The position numbers and the translations under genes are program-made. Below, one piece after another: positions 34,567 to 46,142 of a stretch of DNA of 64,000 nucleotides. Every line of letters begins with the position of its first letter. Position 1 is the first letter of the stretch. The notes beneath the pieces are model-generated. The model saw only the letters and a list, made by a program, of their open reading frames with translations. It had not been told where the DNA came from and made no database searches. Origin of the DNA: Gordius sp. MW1 (Eukaryota > Nematomorpha > Gordioida > Gordea > Gordiidae); the NCBI GenBank assembly GCA_964036665.1, contig OZ038526.1:29822001-29886000 (forward strand), given 5' to 3'.

Positions 34567-35750
34567 AATATATTATTTGATGAAAATCGCACATATATTT
34601 TATAAGCAAGATCAGTTTATATTTTTTTAACGTTAATAGGCATTAATAATATTGAACTTTAGCAAGGCCTCGTTATAGAGAAAAAACGATATTGATTTAA
34701 TCATATTAATGCATTTTAGGTCTTTTTAAAATATACACAGTAGACATTCCTTTTATGTCACGTCAAACAAAATTCAAATGACATTTGGCACCTTAGATCA
34801 TTTTTAACACAAGCCTTTATTAATTATTAATGATAAAAACGATGACTATTAGTTACAAATTTAAGACCCCTTCTATACTCTCATTTTATTCAGGTTTATA
34901 CGTTCAAGCTTAATTTTAATCAATAAAGTCTGCACGCTCCTTAAAATTTGCTAGCTTAAAATTCATTCGCGATTGTATAAAAGAACTCACTATAATGACA
35001 AATCAAAATAAAAAATGGATTTTTTAATAAAAGATACTACATTATGATTTTAAAATGTATATTTTGCTTTCATAACATAATGATGTGCCATATAATTTTT
35101 AAAGGGTGCAGTCATTATATAAGCGCACAGTATATTTTGCTATCGATCCCATTTTAGTTATTTACTAACTTTAACACGGAGTCCTCATCCGGCCAGGTAT
35201 TCTAGGAATTGAAAAATTGCTTCCTCAATTTAGCAATTGGTTATGCATGAACGCTCTTTGCTGACTGTATGGGAACTATAGTCCAATAAGGCAAAAGAGT
35301 CTTCCGCGGAAATGGTAGATGGTAGCAATAAAGAGGGCCGAGCCCGTCTTATCAGCTGTTGTGATGGCAGAGTCAGACTTGTAATTTAGACTATATTGGT
35401 CATCGCCGGCTTATCGTTTCAATGGCTCTGGCTTGCCTGCAATTTAAAAAATCGACGACAACCTTTGATTATATCACTTTTGCCTATTTAGGTACAGTAA
35501 AGCTTTCTAGTGTTTTTTTGTTGGATTGTCGGAACCGCATGAGAGAAGGGGGTCATCAATGGTAAAAACAACTTTGGCGGGGCTTGGTAAGAGTTTTGTA
35601 CAATCAGTGCGCGAGTTAATATTTGAAGAATGAGTTTTCTTTTTAATATTTATTCGAGGGTTTGGGGTTATGGCCGTAAAAGCTGACCATTATAAGCCAC
35701 TTTACTTTAAACAAAGCAGGCAATCATTATTTTTTCAATTCATATAATAC
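34567..35750. other. GPCR upstream region, no gene recognised
   Basis: Presumed promoter side of the minus-strand GPCR. A less AT-rich stretch at about 35150-35470 stands out but has no long ORF or repeat ends that I can identify. Confidence 0.4.
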
Positions 35751-36889
35751 CAGAGCTGTTAAAGTTCATCTTAGTTACAAACTAATTCAAGTCCATAGTT
35801 CAGTTTAAAAAAATTAGTTCAAGTTCATATTTTTTTTAAAAGTACCCAGTTCAAGTCAAGTTCATGTTGGAAAAAACAAACTAATTCTAGTTTTTAGTTC
35901 AAATTTTACAAAAATAACTTTATAAGTTCAGTTCAAAGTTCAGTTCATTTTTTTAAATATGTATCATAGAATTTTAATCCGTTCCGGGGGTTTTGAAATC
36001 TTTTATCTAATCCAAAATCAATTTTTTAAATCTAAATCTGCTCCGTAATTTTTAAAATAAAATTCTATAAATCATATTTTTATTGATGATTGAGATCGAG
36101 TTTAATTATTTAGACTTATTAATGTTTATTTAAAATTGATAATCGGATTCGATTAAAATGTTGATCCAAACCAATCTGACTATGAACGAATACATTTGAT
36201 CCGTGCACACATATAATAAGAACTCATAATTCAGATAAATATTTTTTTCTTATGGCTAATTGCAAAATTATTCTTTTTAAGTAAATTTGTTAAATTAAAA
36301 ATAGTCTATTAAATATAAGATGATAACCATTTTTCATATACTAACAAGCCTTTTTCAACAAAACTTAATCACATATATAATTTTGAAAAACAATTTTATA
36401 CGCAAATACTTTTATTTCAATTTAAACAATATATAATATATAAAATTCTCGTGTCACGGTGTTTGTTGTTAAACTCCTCCGAAACGGCTGGACTAATTTT
36501 TAAGAAATGCGAATATTTGGTAGGTCTGAGAATAGGTTTTAAATTATATTTTAAATCTCTAAGTGATAAGACGGTCAAGTTTTTGTTTTATACGTTTTGA
36601 CGTTTAATAAAACGTCAATCTCATGACGTCATATAGGGATACTGTAAAATGCAACAATTTAAATAATCTTTCATATATAAAATGAAGTATTCTATTTATT
36701 AAAAGTATTCTATTTATTAACATATCAGCAATAAAATTTGGCCTCACACGTTGCTAAATGTAATCGAATGAGTGGCAAATGCGAGGATTAGCCCTTTTCA
36801 CATTTTGATTTAGTTCACCGACAAAATACCTCCTGAAGATATCAATAGTTTAATTTATGCAGAAATTCCAAATCCGTGTATACTGATAA

Positions 36890-37045
36890 AATATTTTTTG
36901 ATATTGTTACTACAAACATAATCATGGCCCATGAGGATATTTTAATCAATCATCGCCGTCGTGTGTATACAGTGAATCCAAGGCAGACTGAGTTCTTTCA
37001 ACTGCGGCTGTTGTTGGTTAATGGCACCGGTGTAATATTGGAGTC
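36890..37045 (+). pseudogene. Helitron helicase remnant, upstream part
   Basis: Encodes R-R-V-Y-T-V-N-P-R-Q-T-E-F-F and L-R-L-L-L-V-N-G, the conserved segment ahead of the Pif1-like helicase in RepHel proteins. It stops where the C/G-rich foldback element begins. The N-terminal Rep HUH nuclease is not found in the 450 bp before it. Confidence 0.78.
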
Positions 37046-37216
37046 AGCGAACGTTGTAAAATAGCGAAGTCAAATGTCAATCAAGCGTCATATATTATTT
37101 TCATTAAAATTGTTTAAATAGTTCTTATTGGCGGATAAAAACGTCAATCATCAATAATATTATGTTATTTAAAATTACAATTTTAATCATATTATATATC
37201 ATAAATAAATTAAGAA

Positions 37217-37950
37217 CTTTGCCCCCCCCCCTTATTTTTTACCCTCTTTCTCACCAGTGCCCCCCCCCCTATTTTTTTATCCTCTTTCTCACCACAGGGG
37301 AGATGTCCCTATTTTTTATCCTCTTTCTCACCACAGGAGAGATGTGGGAAGGGGGCCCCCCCCCCCTTATTTTTTACCCTCTTTCTCACCAGAGGGGAGG
37401 GGGAGTTTTGTCCCCCCCCCCCTTATTTTATATCCTCTTTCTCACCAGAGGGGAGATGGGGGACCCCTTCTTATTTTTTATCCTCTTTCTCACCACAGGG
37501 GAGATGGGGGGGGGGGGGGGGTGTTTTGCCCCCCCCCCCTTATTTTCGACCCTCTTTCTTACCAGAGGGGAGGGGGGTCTTTTGCCCCCCCCCCTATTTT
37601 TTATCCTATTTCTTACCAGAGAGGGGGGGGGGGCGTTTTGCCCCCCCCCCCTTATTTTTTACCCTCTTTCTCACCAGAGGGGAGAGGGGGTCTTGCTCCC
37701 CCCCCCCTTATTTTTTATCCTCTTTCTCACCAGAGGGGAGATGGGGGGCCCCCCCTTATTTTTCATTTTCTTTCTCACCACAGGGGAAATGGGGGGGGGG
37801 GGTGTTTTGCCCCCCCCCCTTATTTTTCACCCTCTTTCTTACCAGAGGGGAGGGGGGTCTTTTGCCCCCCCCCTATTTTTTATCCTATTTATTACCAGAG
37901 GGGAGGGGGGGGGGGTGTTTTGCACCCCTTATTTTTTATCCCTCTTTTTC
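37217..37950 (+). repeat. Minisatellite array, C-run orientation
   Basis: About ten units of roughly 60-90 bp: a run of C (7-13), TTATTTTTTA, CCCTCTTTCTCACCAGAGGG, GAG, then a run of G and TGTTTTG. Homopolymer lengths vary from unit to unit, typical of slippage. Confidence 0.95.
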
Positions 37951-37979
37951 ACTGGTACCCCTTTCTGGTAAAAAAGGGT

Positions 37980-39120
37980 AAAAAATAAGGGGGGGGGGGG
38001 CAAATCACCCCCCTCCCCTCTGATGAGAAAAGGGATAAAAATATTTTTATCCCTCTTTTTCACTGGTGCCCCCTTCTGGTAAAAAAGGGTAAAAAATAAG
38101 GGGGGGGCAAATCACCCCCCTCCCCTCTGGTGAGAAAAGGGATAAAAAAATAAGGGGGGGGGGGTGTATACCCCCCCCCCATCTCCCCTCTGGTGAGGAA
38201 GAGGGTAAAAAATAAGGGGGGGGGGCAAATCACCCCCCTCCCCCCTGGTGAGAAAGAGGGTAAAAAGTAAGGGGGGGGGGCAAACCCCCCCCCCCCCCCC
38301 CCCATCTCCCCTCTGGTGAGAAAAAGGATAAAAAAATAGGGGAGGGGGCAAAACACCCCCCCCCCCTCCCCCCTCTCCCCCCTGGTGAGAAAGAGGGTAA
38401 AAAATAAAATAAGGTGGGGGGGGGCAAATCACCCCCCTTTCCCCTGATGAGAAAGAGAGTAAAAAATAAGGGGGGGGGCAAATCACCCCCCTTCCCCCTG
38501 ATGAGAAAGAGAGTAAAAAATATGGGGGGGGGGCAAAACACCCCCCCCCCCCCCCCATCTCCCCCCTGGTGAGAACAGGATAGAAAATAAGGTGGGGGGG
38601 CAAATCACCCCCTCCCCCCTAGTGAGAAAGAGGGTAAAAAATAAGGTGGGGGGACAAATCACCCCCCCCCCCCCCCTCCCCCCTGATGAGAAAGAGAGTA
38701 AAAAATAAGGGGGGGGGGCAAAACACCCCCCCCCCCCATCTCCCCCCTGGTGAGAAAGAGGGTAGAAAATAAGGTGGGGGGGGGCAAATCACCCCCCCCC
38801 TCCCCTCTGGTGAGAAAGAGGGTAAAAAAGAAGGTGAGAAGGGGGGGGGGCAAATCACCCCCCTCCCCCCTGATGAGAAAGAGAGTAAAAAATAAGGGGG
38901 GGGGCAAAACATCCCCCCCCCATCTCCCCCCTGGTGAGAAAGAGGGTAGAAAATAAGATGGGGGGGGGGGCAAATCACCCCCCCCCCCTCTGGTGAGAAA
39001 GAGGGTAAAAAATAAGGTGGGGGGGGGCAAATTACCCCCCTCCCCCCTGGTGAGAAAGAGGGTAAAAAATAAGGAGGGGGGGGGCAAATCCCCCCTCCCC
39101 CCTGGTGAGAGAGAGGGTAA
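37980..39120 (-). repeat. Minisatellite array, inverted orientation
   Basis: About sixteen units of the same sequence in reverse complement (CCCTCTGGTGAGAAAGAGGG, TAAAAAATAAGG, G-run, CAAATCA, C-run). Many G-runs of 7-14 could form G-quadruplexes on either strand. Confidence 0.95.
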
Positions 39121-39454
39121 AAAATAATCTAATTCTATTTAACTTAATATTTAATACAACACAATTAGCATCTACCTTACAAAATGTTATTGATGAATAT
39201 AATTATATCAATTTAAATGTATTAGTTATATATCTCTAATTCAAATATGGGATAATTGACGTTCAAATTTAAAAACGCTATGGTATAACAATGGGATCGT
39301 CAAAAGTAACAATGCATTTTCCCAATCCCCACCCAATCCCCTGCTAGTAAAAAAAGACGTGACAGACGTCAAAACTCATTATTTCGTGTTTTTAACCAAT
39401 AGCAATTCGTATTTGACGTTCGCTATTTTACAACCTTCGACATTTCTGTACGCT

Positions 39455-39970
39455 ACACCGGCTCTATTTCACGATATATGTAAAGTAAATGGACACCAGT
39501 ATCTAGCATATAAAGATGCATGCATTACAAGGCTTGCTAGAAGACGACAACTATCGGGACAGTATTCTTACTGAAGCATTAAACTGTACAGCACAAATTC
39601 GTCTACCTTTTGCTATAGTGTTGACTGCATGTTTCCCACCCCGAGCACAAACGTTGTGGTAAAGCAAAGATTCAATGACTGATCATATCGACATCCTTCA
39701 AGCTGCAACGATCAAACGTTATCATTCAACGACGCAATGTACAATGAAGCATTTTGATAGCTATCATGGCCAATTTTAAAATTAGTCATTTTGGTATGAG
39801 TTAACCAAATTTACTCAACACTGATATGAGTCTTGAACTGCTGTACAATACTTAAGAGATGGCAGCGATTGTTACTCGTAATGTCCCACCACTAACTCAT
39901 GAACAAAAAACCATTTACGACCGCATTATGCTGATAGTTTCAGCAGGGCAAGGGTTTTTTTTTGGATGCA
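39455..39970 (+). pseudogene. Helitron helicase remnant, downstream part
   Basis: Continues the helicase after the insertion, in two or three frames: K-V-N-G-H-Q-Y-L-A-Y-K-D-A-C, then L-E-D-D-N-Y-R-D, L-P-F-A-I-V-L-T-A-C-F-P. Near 39880-39960 comes L-T-H-E-Q-K-T-I-Y-D-R-I and a degraded A-G-Q-G, which leads into the Walker A loop in intact relatives. The Walker motif itself is lost. Confidence 0.78.
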
Positions 39971-40632
39971 TTATTATATACTTTAGCGCACTTAGAGATT
40001 GATGATGAATTATATTTTAATCGTTATAATTTGATGTATATGTAGGTATCAAAAATGATTTAATAAAGTATAAAGAATGAAATTAATTTATGATTAGTGC
40101 ATTGTCATTTTATAGGCCAACATTGTCACAACGCTCCATTCTTATTTCAATCATAACCACATACCCATGCAGATAGTATTTTCTAGAAATAAGCTGACCC
40201 AAATCTTTGATATATTCTATATTGATAGGTACCAATTATTTAGCCAAATAAGAACGCCAAAGCAACGCTTGGCCGGGCACAGCTAGTAATATATATAATT
40301 TCAATTGATAATAGAAATCAGGGGAAAGTTGATGGGAATTGGATTCAATAAAATATTATTTTCAAGATTAATATTCAATAAAGAATAACGTTTATCCCCA
40401 TAGAAAAGTTTTCCTAAACGGAAAAGCCTCTCAACAGGACCACTAGATGGAAGGCAAACGTTTTATTTTATTAAAAAAATTTTTAGATGGGGAAATTCAT
40501 TATATATTTCATATGAGCAGAGCTGTTAAGTAACTAGTTACATGTAACTAGTTCCTGGAACTAGTTCCTTTTCTTGAGTAAAGTAACTGTAACCAGTTAC
40601 TTTTACTTCAGGGTAACTGTAACTGTTGTTAG

Positions 40633-42863
40633 CAGAGCTGTTAAGTAACTAGTTACATGTAACTAGTTCCTGGAACTAGTTCCTTTTCTTCAGTAAAGTA
40701 ACTGTAACCAGTTACTTTTACTTCAGGGTAACTGTAACTGTAGTTAGTTACATTATTCCAGTAACTGTGTAACTAAAGTTACAGTTACTTTTTATAAATT
40801 AAAATTTTTTTAATTAAATATTCAAATTACACGTCTAGTTTGTGTACTTCACTTTAATTTAAATTTCCTTCGCGGATAAAATTTGAATTTCGAATAGATA
40901 ATCTATTTTATCAGAAAATTACCAATATTATATAAAATATTATTTTAGTACAAATTTGTATTCCAAAAATTTAAAGAAGTGACACAACAGGTCAAAAATG
41001 TAATGAACATTTAATGAATTTTAATTGGCTATCTTTTATCAATTGTTCAGTTCTTTTATATATTTGCAAAACAAATTTTTATCAACTTAAAATATCATAT
41101 GATTTTGGCCCAACCTCTAATAATTTTGAAAGCCATTTGATAAATTACTTTAGTACATTATTAATGGATGTTATTGAAATAATTATATATTTTAATGGAT
41201 ATTATTTAAATGCTCAGTAAAAATTCAAAAATGCTCAGTAAATAAACTTAATAATGCTCAGTTATAAATATAAAATGCTCAGTAATTTCAAAAAAATGCT
41301 CAGTAATTTTAATTAATAATACTTAATATTAATCTATTTAGCGTTAATATTTTATAAAAATAAAGTTAAATTGAGTTTGTGGAAATTAAAATGGTTTTTT
41401 ATTCTGGCTACATTAAACAGATTGGAGACCTGATTGTTAAATTTTTATCAATTAAAAGGTAGCTTAGTGTCTTGAATTTTTTCCTCCCTTCTCACCCAAA
41501 TAAATATGGCAAATTAGAAAAGCTATGAAGTAATGACTTATATTTCCCATTCTAAAATGCTCTGTCTCTCCCTTCTTAAATTTTACTATGCTTGTGTTTA
41601 TAATGTATTTATTTGCAAATTTATTGAGAGTTATCAATCTTAAACTTTATAAAGGCAAAATATAAAAATTTTTTTTTGAATAAAATCACAAAATAAAACA
41701 ATTGAAAATGGAAAATAGGCAAATTTTGCTGGATACAACTTTTATTTCAAAAACCTAAAATTTGTTATATATTCAGTGTTAAATTATCTAAACTTACTAT
41801 TACTTAACATTAAATGCTGATTTAGCCTTTAAAGGTCTACTAAAGGTCTACCTCGCTTTCTTTTTTGCCCCAAACTTTTGGCTTCTTTAGGTGGTTGGCA
41901 AAATTTATGTTTAATTGCCAATAAAACCAGATGCTTGCAAATATATTGTATAAAAAGCAACACTTGCACTAGCCTTTAAAGCATTTTTCACAATCATTTG
42001 GAAATTCACATAGCCAAAGCCAAAAATTCTTTGACAATGCTAATATTATTTTCACTAATCATAACACTTCTTGCTGGTATACAATACTCCGTAATATTAA
42101 GATGTTTTTTGGCAGGCTATTAATATTATTTCTTGCAAATTCATAACCTTCTGTCCATAGCTTTAAATTTTTGATAGGTTTTGACAATTTTTTGGAGTAT
42201 TTATATTCAGAGGACTAAGTTTTAACCTTGTCCAAAGCCATGACATTAAACCTACTAAGTGGTAGGCGTTCTCTCAGTGAGAATTCATCTTTGTTAGCCT
42301 ATTGGCTGATTCTAAGGCATTATTAATTTATTGATCCCTAACCAGGAGGAAAGACAGGACCTAGAGGAACCAAATACGTTGGATTTTTTTAATCTTTCAA
42401 AGTCGAAAAGTATTCAAGAGTGCATTCACACATTTATAAATTCAAATAATAGTTATTTTTTAATATATAATAGTTTCCCTATATTGAAAAACTTTTCACT
42501 AAATTCAATGTACCCCTTACCATCTAGCTCCCCGTCGAGCGTCTTTTTAGTCTTGGTAAATTAATTTTCGGTGAAAAGCAACTAGCTTATTGACAATATA
42601 GAAAATAACTTATTATTGAAATCAAATCATCATTTATTACCGTCTGATTTTTATATAAATGTTTAAATAAATAATAGCAATTAATAATACCAAAAAAAAT
42701 TGTTTTTTGTAACTTTAGGTGTAACTAGTTCCATCAGGTAAGTAACTGGAACTGTAATCAGTACATTTGAAAATATGTAACTGTAACTGTAATTAGTTAC
42801 ATTTTTTGTGAAAGTAATTGTAACTTAACTAGTTACTGTGGTTAAGTAACTTTAACAGCTCTG
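40633..42863 (+). mobile_element. Inner hAT copy of the same family
   Basis: Same ends as the outer copy, flanked by GTTGTTAG (40625-40632) and GTAGTTAG (42864-42871). It contains only the C-terminal end of the transposase (about 42330-42565), so it is an internally deleted derivative. Confidence 0.88.
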
Positions 42864-43279
42864 GTAGTTAGTTACATTATTTCAGTAATTGTGTAACTAA
42901 AGTTACAGTTACTTATTAAAAAATTTTTAATTAAATATTTAAATTACACGTCCAGTTTGTGTACTTCACTTTAATTTAAATTTCCTTCGCGGATCAAATT
43001 TGAAAATTTAAATTCCGAATAGATAATCTATTTTATCAGTAAATTACCAATATTATATAAAATATTATTTTAGTACAAATTTGTATTCCAAAAATTTAAA
43101 TAAGTGACACAACAGGTGAAAAATGTAATGAATGAGCATTTAATGAAGGCTAGAAGGCAAGCACAACTTTGATGTGCTATGCAAGGTTCTGGTTTCCATA
43201 TTTAAGGAGTTCCATATACAGAACAAATGCTACAAATTTCGTAAAAGCTTTCAAGTATATTATATAACTTTATTAAATC

Positions 43280-44490
43280 ATAATACATTATAGATTGTTC
43301 AACTCTGACAATCAGAGTGAGGAAGATGTGATAGAGGAAATTTTTGTCAAAGAAAATTTGTCAAAAGCAGGATTATTTGGCCATAATCCTAACCCTTTAG
43401 ATTATGACTATTTACCTTGTCACAAAGGGTGTGCCTGTCACACTTTAAATTTGGTTGCAACCATGATGTGAATAAAGTCATTTTACAAAAAGAGGATTTT
43501 AAAAGCATTTATGTGTCCTCTATAACAAAATGCCAAAACTTATGGAATATTCAGAGTAGATTCTCCCAAACCTTTGAATTGAAAAGCATCTAAGATCTCA
43601 GTTGAAAGCCCTGTTCCGGGGGGAATAGTTTTTTCGACGCGAACAAAGATTTTGTTTTATATCACGGAAAAGCCATCAGAACTTAATTCGCTTTGTGATG
43701 AATTTAATATAGAAAGGTTTCTTAGGCGTGATTGTTATTTTATTGCTGAATACTGCAAAGTAAATAATATTTTTATCTAATTCAATGTATTGTTTTTATA
43801 TTATTAGGTTCTGGAACCTATAGCTAAGGCAATCCAATTTCTTGAAGGCAAAAATTATATGTATCAAGGATTTTACACTCCTATCATTTCTCAACTTTTA
43901 TTAAATTTACAACAAATTGGAAACCTTAAGTGGTGTAACCCTCTAAATGAAGTATTAATTAAAGGGATTAATAAAAGGTACAAAGCTATGCATGTTAAAT
44001 TTAAAATAAGATTTCCCGGTCTATATAGTTTGGATAATTTGGTTGCAACGATCCTCCATCCAATTTTTAAAACAAGTTAGCCGTGGATCCGTCTTGAGAA
44101 AAATTAGAGAATTAAAGAAGACACCTTAAATTACATTAATTCGTTGATCCCTAACCAGGAGGAAAGACAGGAACTAGAAGAACCAAATACGTTGGATTTT
44201 TTTAATGTTTCAAAGTCGAAAAGTATTCAAGAGTGCATTCACGCATTTATAAATTCGAATAATAGTGATTTGTTTATGTATAATAATTTCCCTAAATTGT
44301 AGAAAATTTTCATTAAATTAAATGTACCCTTACCATCTAGCGCCCCGGTCGAGCGTCTTTTTAGTTGGTAAATTGATTTTCAGTGAAAAGCGAACTAGCT
44401 TATTAGATGACAATATAGAAAATAACGTATTATTGAAATCGAATCATCATTTATTACCTTCTGATTTGTATATAATGTTTAAATAAATAA
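43280..44490 (+). pseudogene. hAT transposase remnant (outer copy)
   Basis: Readable pieces over several frames: K-G-C-A-C-H-T-L-N-L-V-A near 43430-43460 (the conserved C-H/A-H-x-L-N-L box), then I-S-V-E-S-P-V-P near 43595. An 73-codon open stretch (43859-44080) has I-L-H-P-I-F-K. The dimerisation end P-S-S-A-P-V-E-R-L-F-S lies near 44335-44365 and S-N-H-H-L-L-P near 44445. Stops and shifts between them make it inactive. The 42330-42565 piece of the inner copy duplicates the region from I-P-N-Q-E-E-R-Q to P-S-S. Confidence 0.8.
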
Positions 44491-44724
44491 TATCAGAAAA
44501 TATTGTTTTTTTGTAACTTTGGTGTAACTAGTTCCATCGGGTAAGTAACTGGAACTGTAATCAGTTACATTTGAAAATTTGTAACTGTAACTGTAATTAG
44601 TTACATTTTTTGTGAAAGTAACTGTAACTTAACTAGTTACTGTGGTAAAGTAACTTTAACAGCTCTGCATATGAGGTAATATTCATATTTATAAAGTTTT
44701 CAATAATTTATTTATTAAAGTTAT

Positions 44725-45372
44725 TGTCGTATCCGTAACGACGACACTATTTGCCCCTGCCTTAGTAGTCTGGGTGTATTTAAGGTTATATGAGTTTATT
44801 GTTTCTTTTGGATTTTAAGGAACAGATGTAATCAAATTTAATATTGTTTCCTAAGAGATATCGTTTAATTACCAAAGTTCGTTTATTGTTAGATTTCTTA
44901 ACATTGTCGGGTCTTTTGATCCTATAACATTTGCCCATCATAGGCGTACTTTAAATTTAATCTCAGTGCGTGTGACTTTACAGTTTACCCCTCCCCGCCA
45001 CATGTGCTTATATGTATTATTATTCCCCATATTATTTATTACGCATCAGTGATTATATATTTATTAAAATCGAAAGGCTACGCGGATTCATAATATATAT
45101 TTTCTCCACTACTCGAACGATATCAATAAAAATACTCCAACACATATTTGATTGTATCTCGTAAACTTTACCTATTGATATTATCGGAAATTTGGATTTA
45201 TATTGATTAAAATAAACATTGAAAAACAATTCTCGATTAAACTTAACACTTCAATCCTGAAGTTACATGAGCTCTTGAGCTTAACCGCCACGCGAGACAA
45301 CCTTCACTGCCAAGACTTGGGACGTAACAGGTGACCCCCGACAACTTCCCCCCGTCTTCACAGGACATAACA
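44725..45372 (+). repeat. 5' LTR
   Basis: 648 bp, TG…CA, starting with the inverted GTCGTATCCGTAACGACGAC motif. Confidence 0.95.
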
Positions 45373-45373
45373 G

Positions 45374-45384
45374 TGGTGCCCCGG
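45374..45384 (+). other. Primer binding site
   Basis: TGGTGCCCCGG one base after the left LTR. Its complement ends in CCA as a tRNA 3' end would. I cannot name the tRNA with confidence. Confidence 0.65.
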
Positions 45385-45524
45385 AACCGGAAACGAAACC
45401 CAACGACCTTTCGACCAAGAGACTTATGGAGTATAGAGGTATAAAATTTGTTTAAAATTCTGATTCTTTTGCTAATTATAATATTATTCAATATAACTAT
45501 TATAGCTAAAAAGTTTTTAGTAAA

Positions 45525-45845
45525 ATGTTTGATAAAGTTCCTATTAAATTATATTTAGACATAGTAGGATTGAAAGTTTATGATTATTTGGATGTTATGA
45601 TAGTTTTCTTACTAGGAGTTTTCTTTGAGAATTTACGACGTAAATTTACATTAAATAAAAATTATTTTAATAACAACACTAATATTAAAAGAACTGTATA
45701 TAATCCAGCAATACCCAATTCTCAACCCAACAAAAATAATTTTAACAATTATAAGGGTCCTAGATGCATGAAATGTGGAGTAGTAGGGCATAGGGCTGAT
45801 TTTTGCAAAAATAATTTTGAATTTCCAAAATACCGTCCGATGTAA
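45525..45845 (+). CDS. Gag-like ORF with a CCHC zinc knuckle
   Basis: 106 residues. The C-terminus carries C-M-K-C-G-V-V-G-H-R-A-D-F-C, a canonical C-x2-C-x4-H-x4-C knuckle of nucleocapsid type that binds nucleic acid. It is preceded by an asparagine-rich basic linker. The N-terminal half has a hydrophobic stretch (about residues 15-35) and is far shorter than usual capsid regions, so most of Gag seems deleted. It lies about 150 bp after the primer site, where Gag is expected. Confidence 0.65.
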   Translation: MFDKVPIKLYLDIVGLKVYDYLDVMIVFLLGVFFENLRRKFTLNKNYFNNNTNIKRTVYNPAIPNSQPNKNNFNNYKGPRCMKCGVVGHRADFCKNNFEFPKYRPM

Positions 45846-46142
45846 TTACTTATTTAATACCATAATTAATGTAAAATCGTGTACCTTTATTGCTTTTTAC
45901 TCTAATAAAATTTAACAAATTAATACATTGGACATTATTAATTTTGATTCTTAAATTCATATATATATATCTCCATACATAAATACTCTATTTAATAATC
46001 CGATACCAAAAGGCGGCGTTAGATCAATACTCGTGGGCTAAAAAATGTAACAATAAAGATATTATAATATAATTATAAAGAATTAATTCCACATGAAAAA
46101 TTAAGGGAGGATAACGTCTTTGAAAATTAAAATATCATCGAA

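Larger units (their letters stand above)
37043..39461. mobile_element. Foldback-like element made of inverted poly-C/poly-G minisatellites
   Basis: Interrupts the Helitron helicase. Imperfect terminal inverted repeats share CCGGTGTA and GTTGTAAAATAGCGAA (37043-37085 against 39400-39461). Inside are two tandem arrays in opposite orientation (37217-37950 and 37980-39120), so each half is the reverse complement of the other, as in foldback elements. No transposase. Reading frames through the arrays are open only because the unit lacks stops. Confidence 0.72.
36429..40286 (+). mobile_element. Helitron with helicase remnants, split by a foldback element
   Basis: The 5' end has ATATATAAAATTCTCGTGTC followed by ACGGTGTTTGTTGTTAAACT and CTCCTCCGAAACGGCTGGAC, well known at Helitron 5' ends; the initial TC is eroded. 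The 3' end has the same hairpin and CTAG as the Helitron at 18354-19924 (GCCAAAGCAACGCTTGGC, CTAG at 40283-40286, before T). Coding remnants of RepHel lie on both sides of the insertion at about 37043-39461. Confidence 0.82.
40518..44667 (+). mobile_element. hAT element interrupted by a second copy of itself
   Basis: Ends CAGAGCTGTTAAG and TTAACAGCTCTG lie between perfect duplications CATATGAG (40510-40517, 44668-44675). Subterminal regions are dense in AGTTAC / GTAACT motifs. A sister copy occupies 40633-42863. The right part holds a broken transposase (about 43280-44490). Confidence 0.9.

Noticed and set aside
37162..39087. Many long overlapping ORFs on both strands, rich in proline, glycine and phenylalanine
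   Set aside because: They are open only because the minisatellite unit lacks stops; all frames are open together and the peptides are pure repeats.
37217..39120. CRISPR-like array of regular repeats
   Set aside because: Units are contiguous and inverted in two blocks with variable homopolymers, no unique spacers, in a eukaryotic genome.
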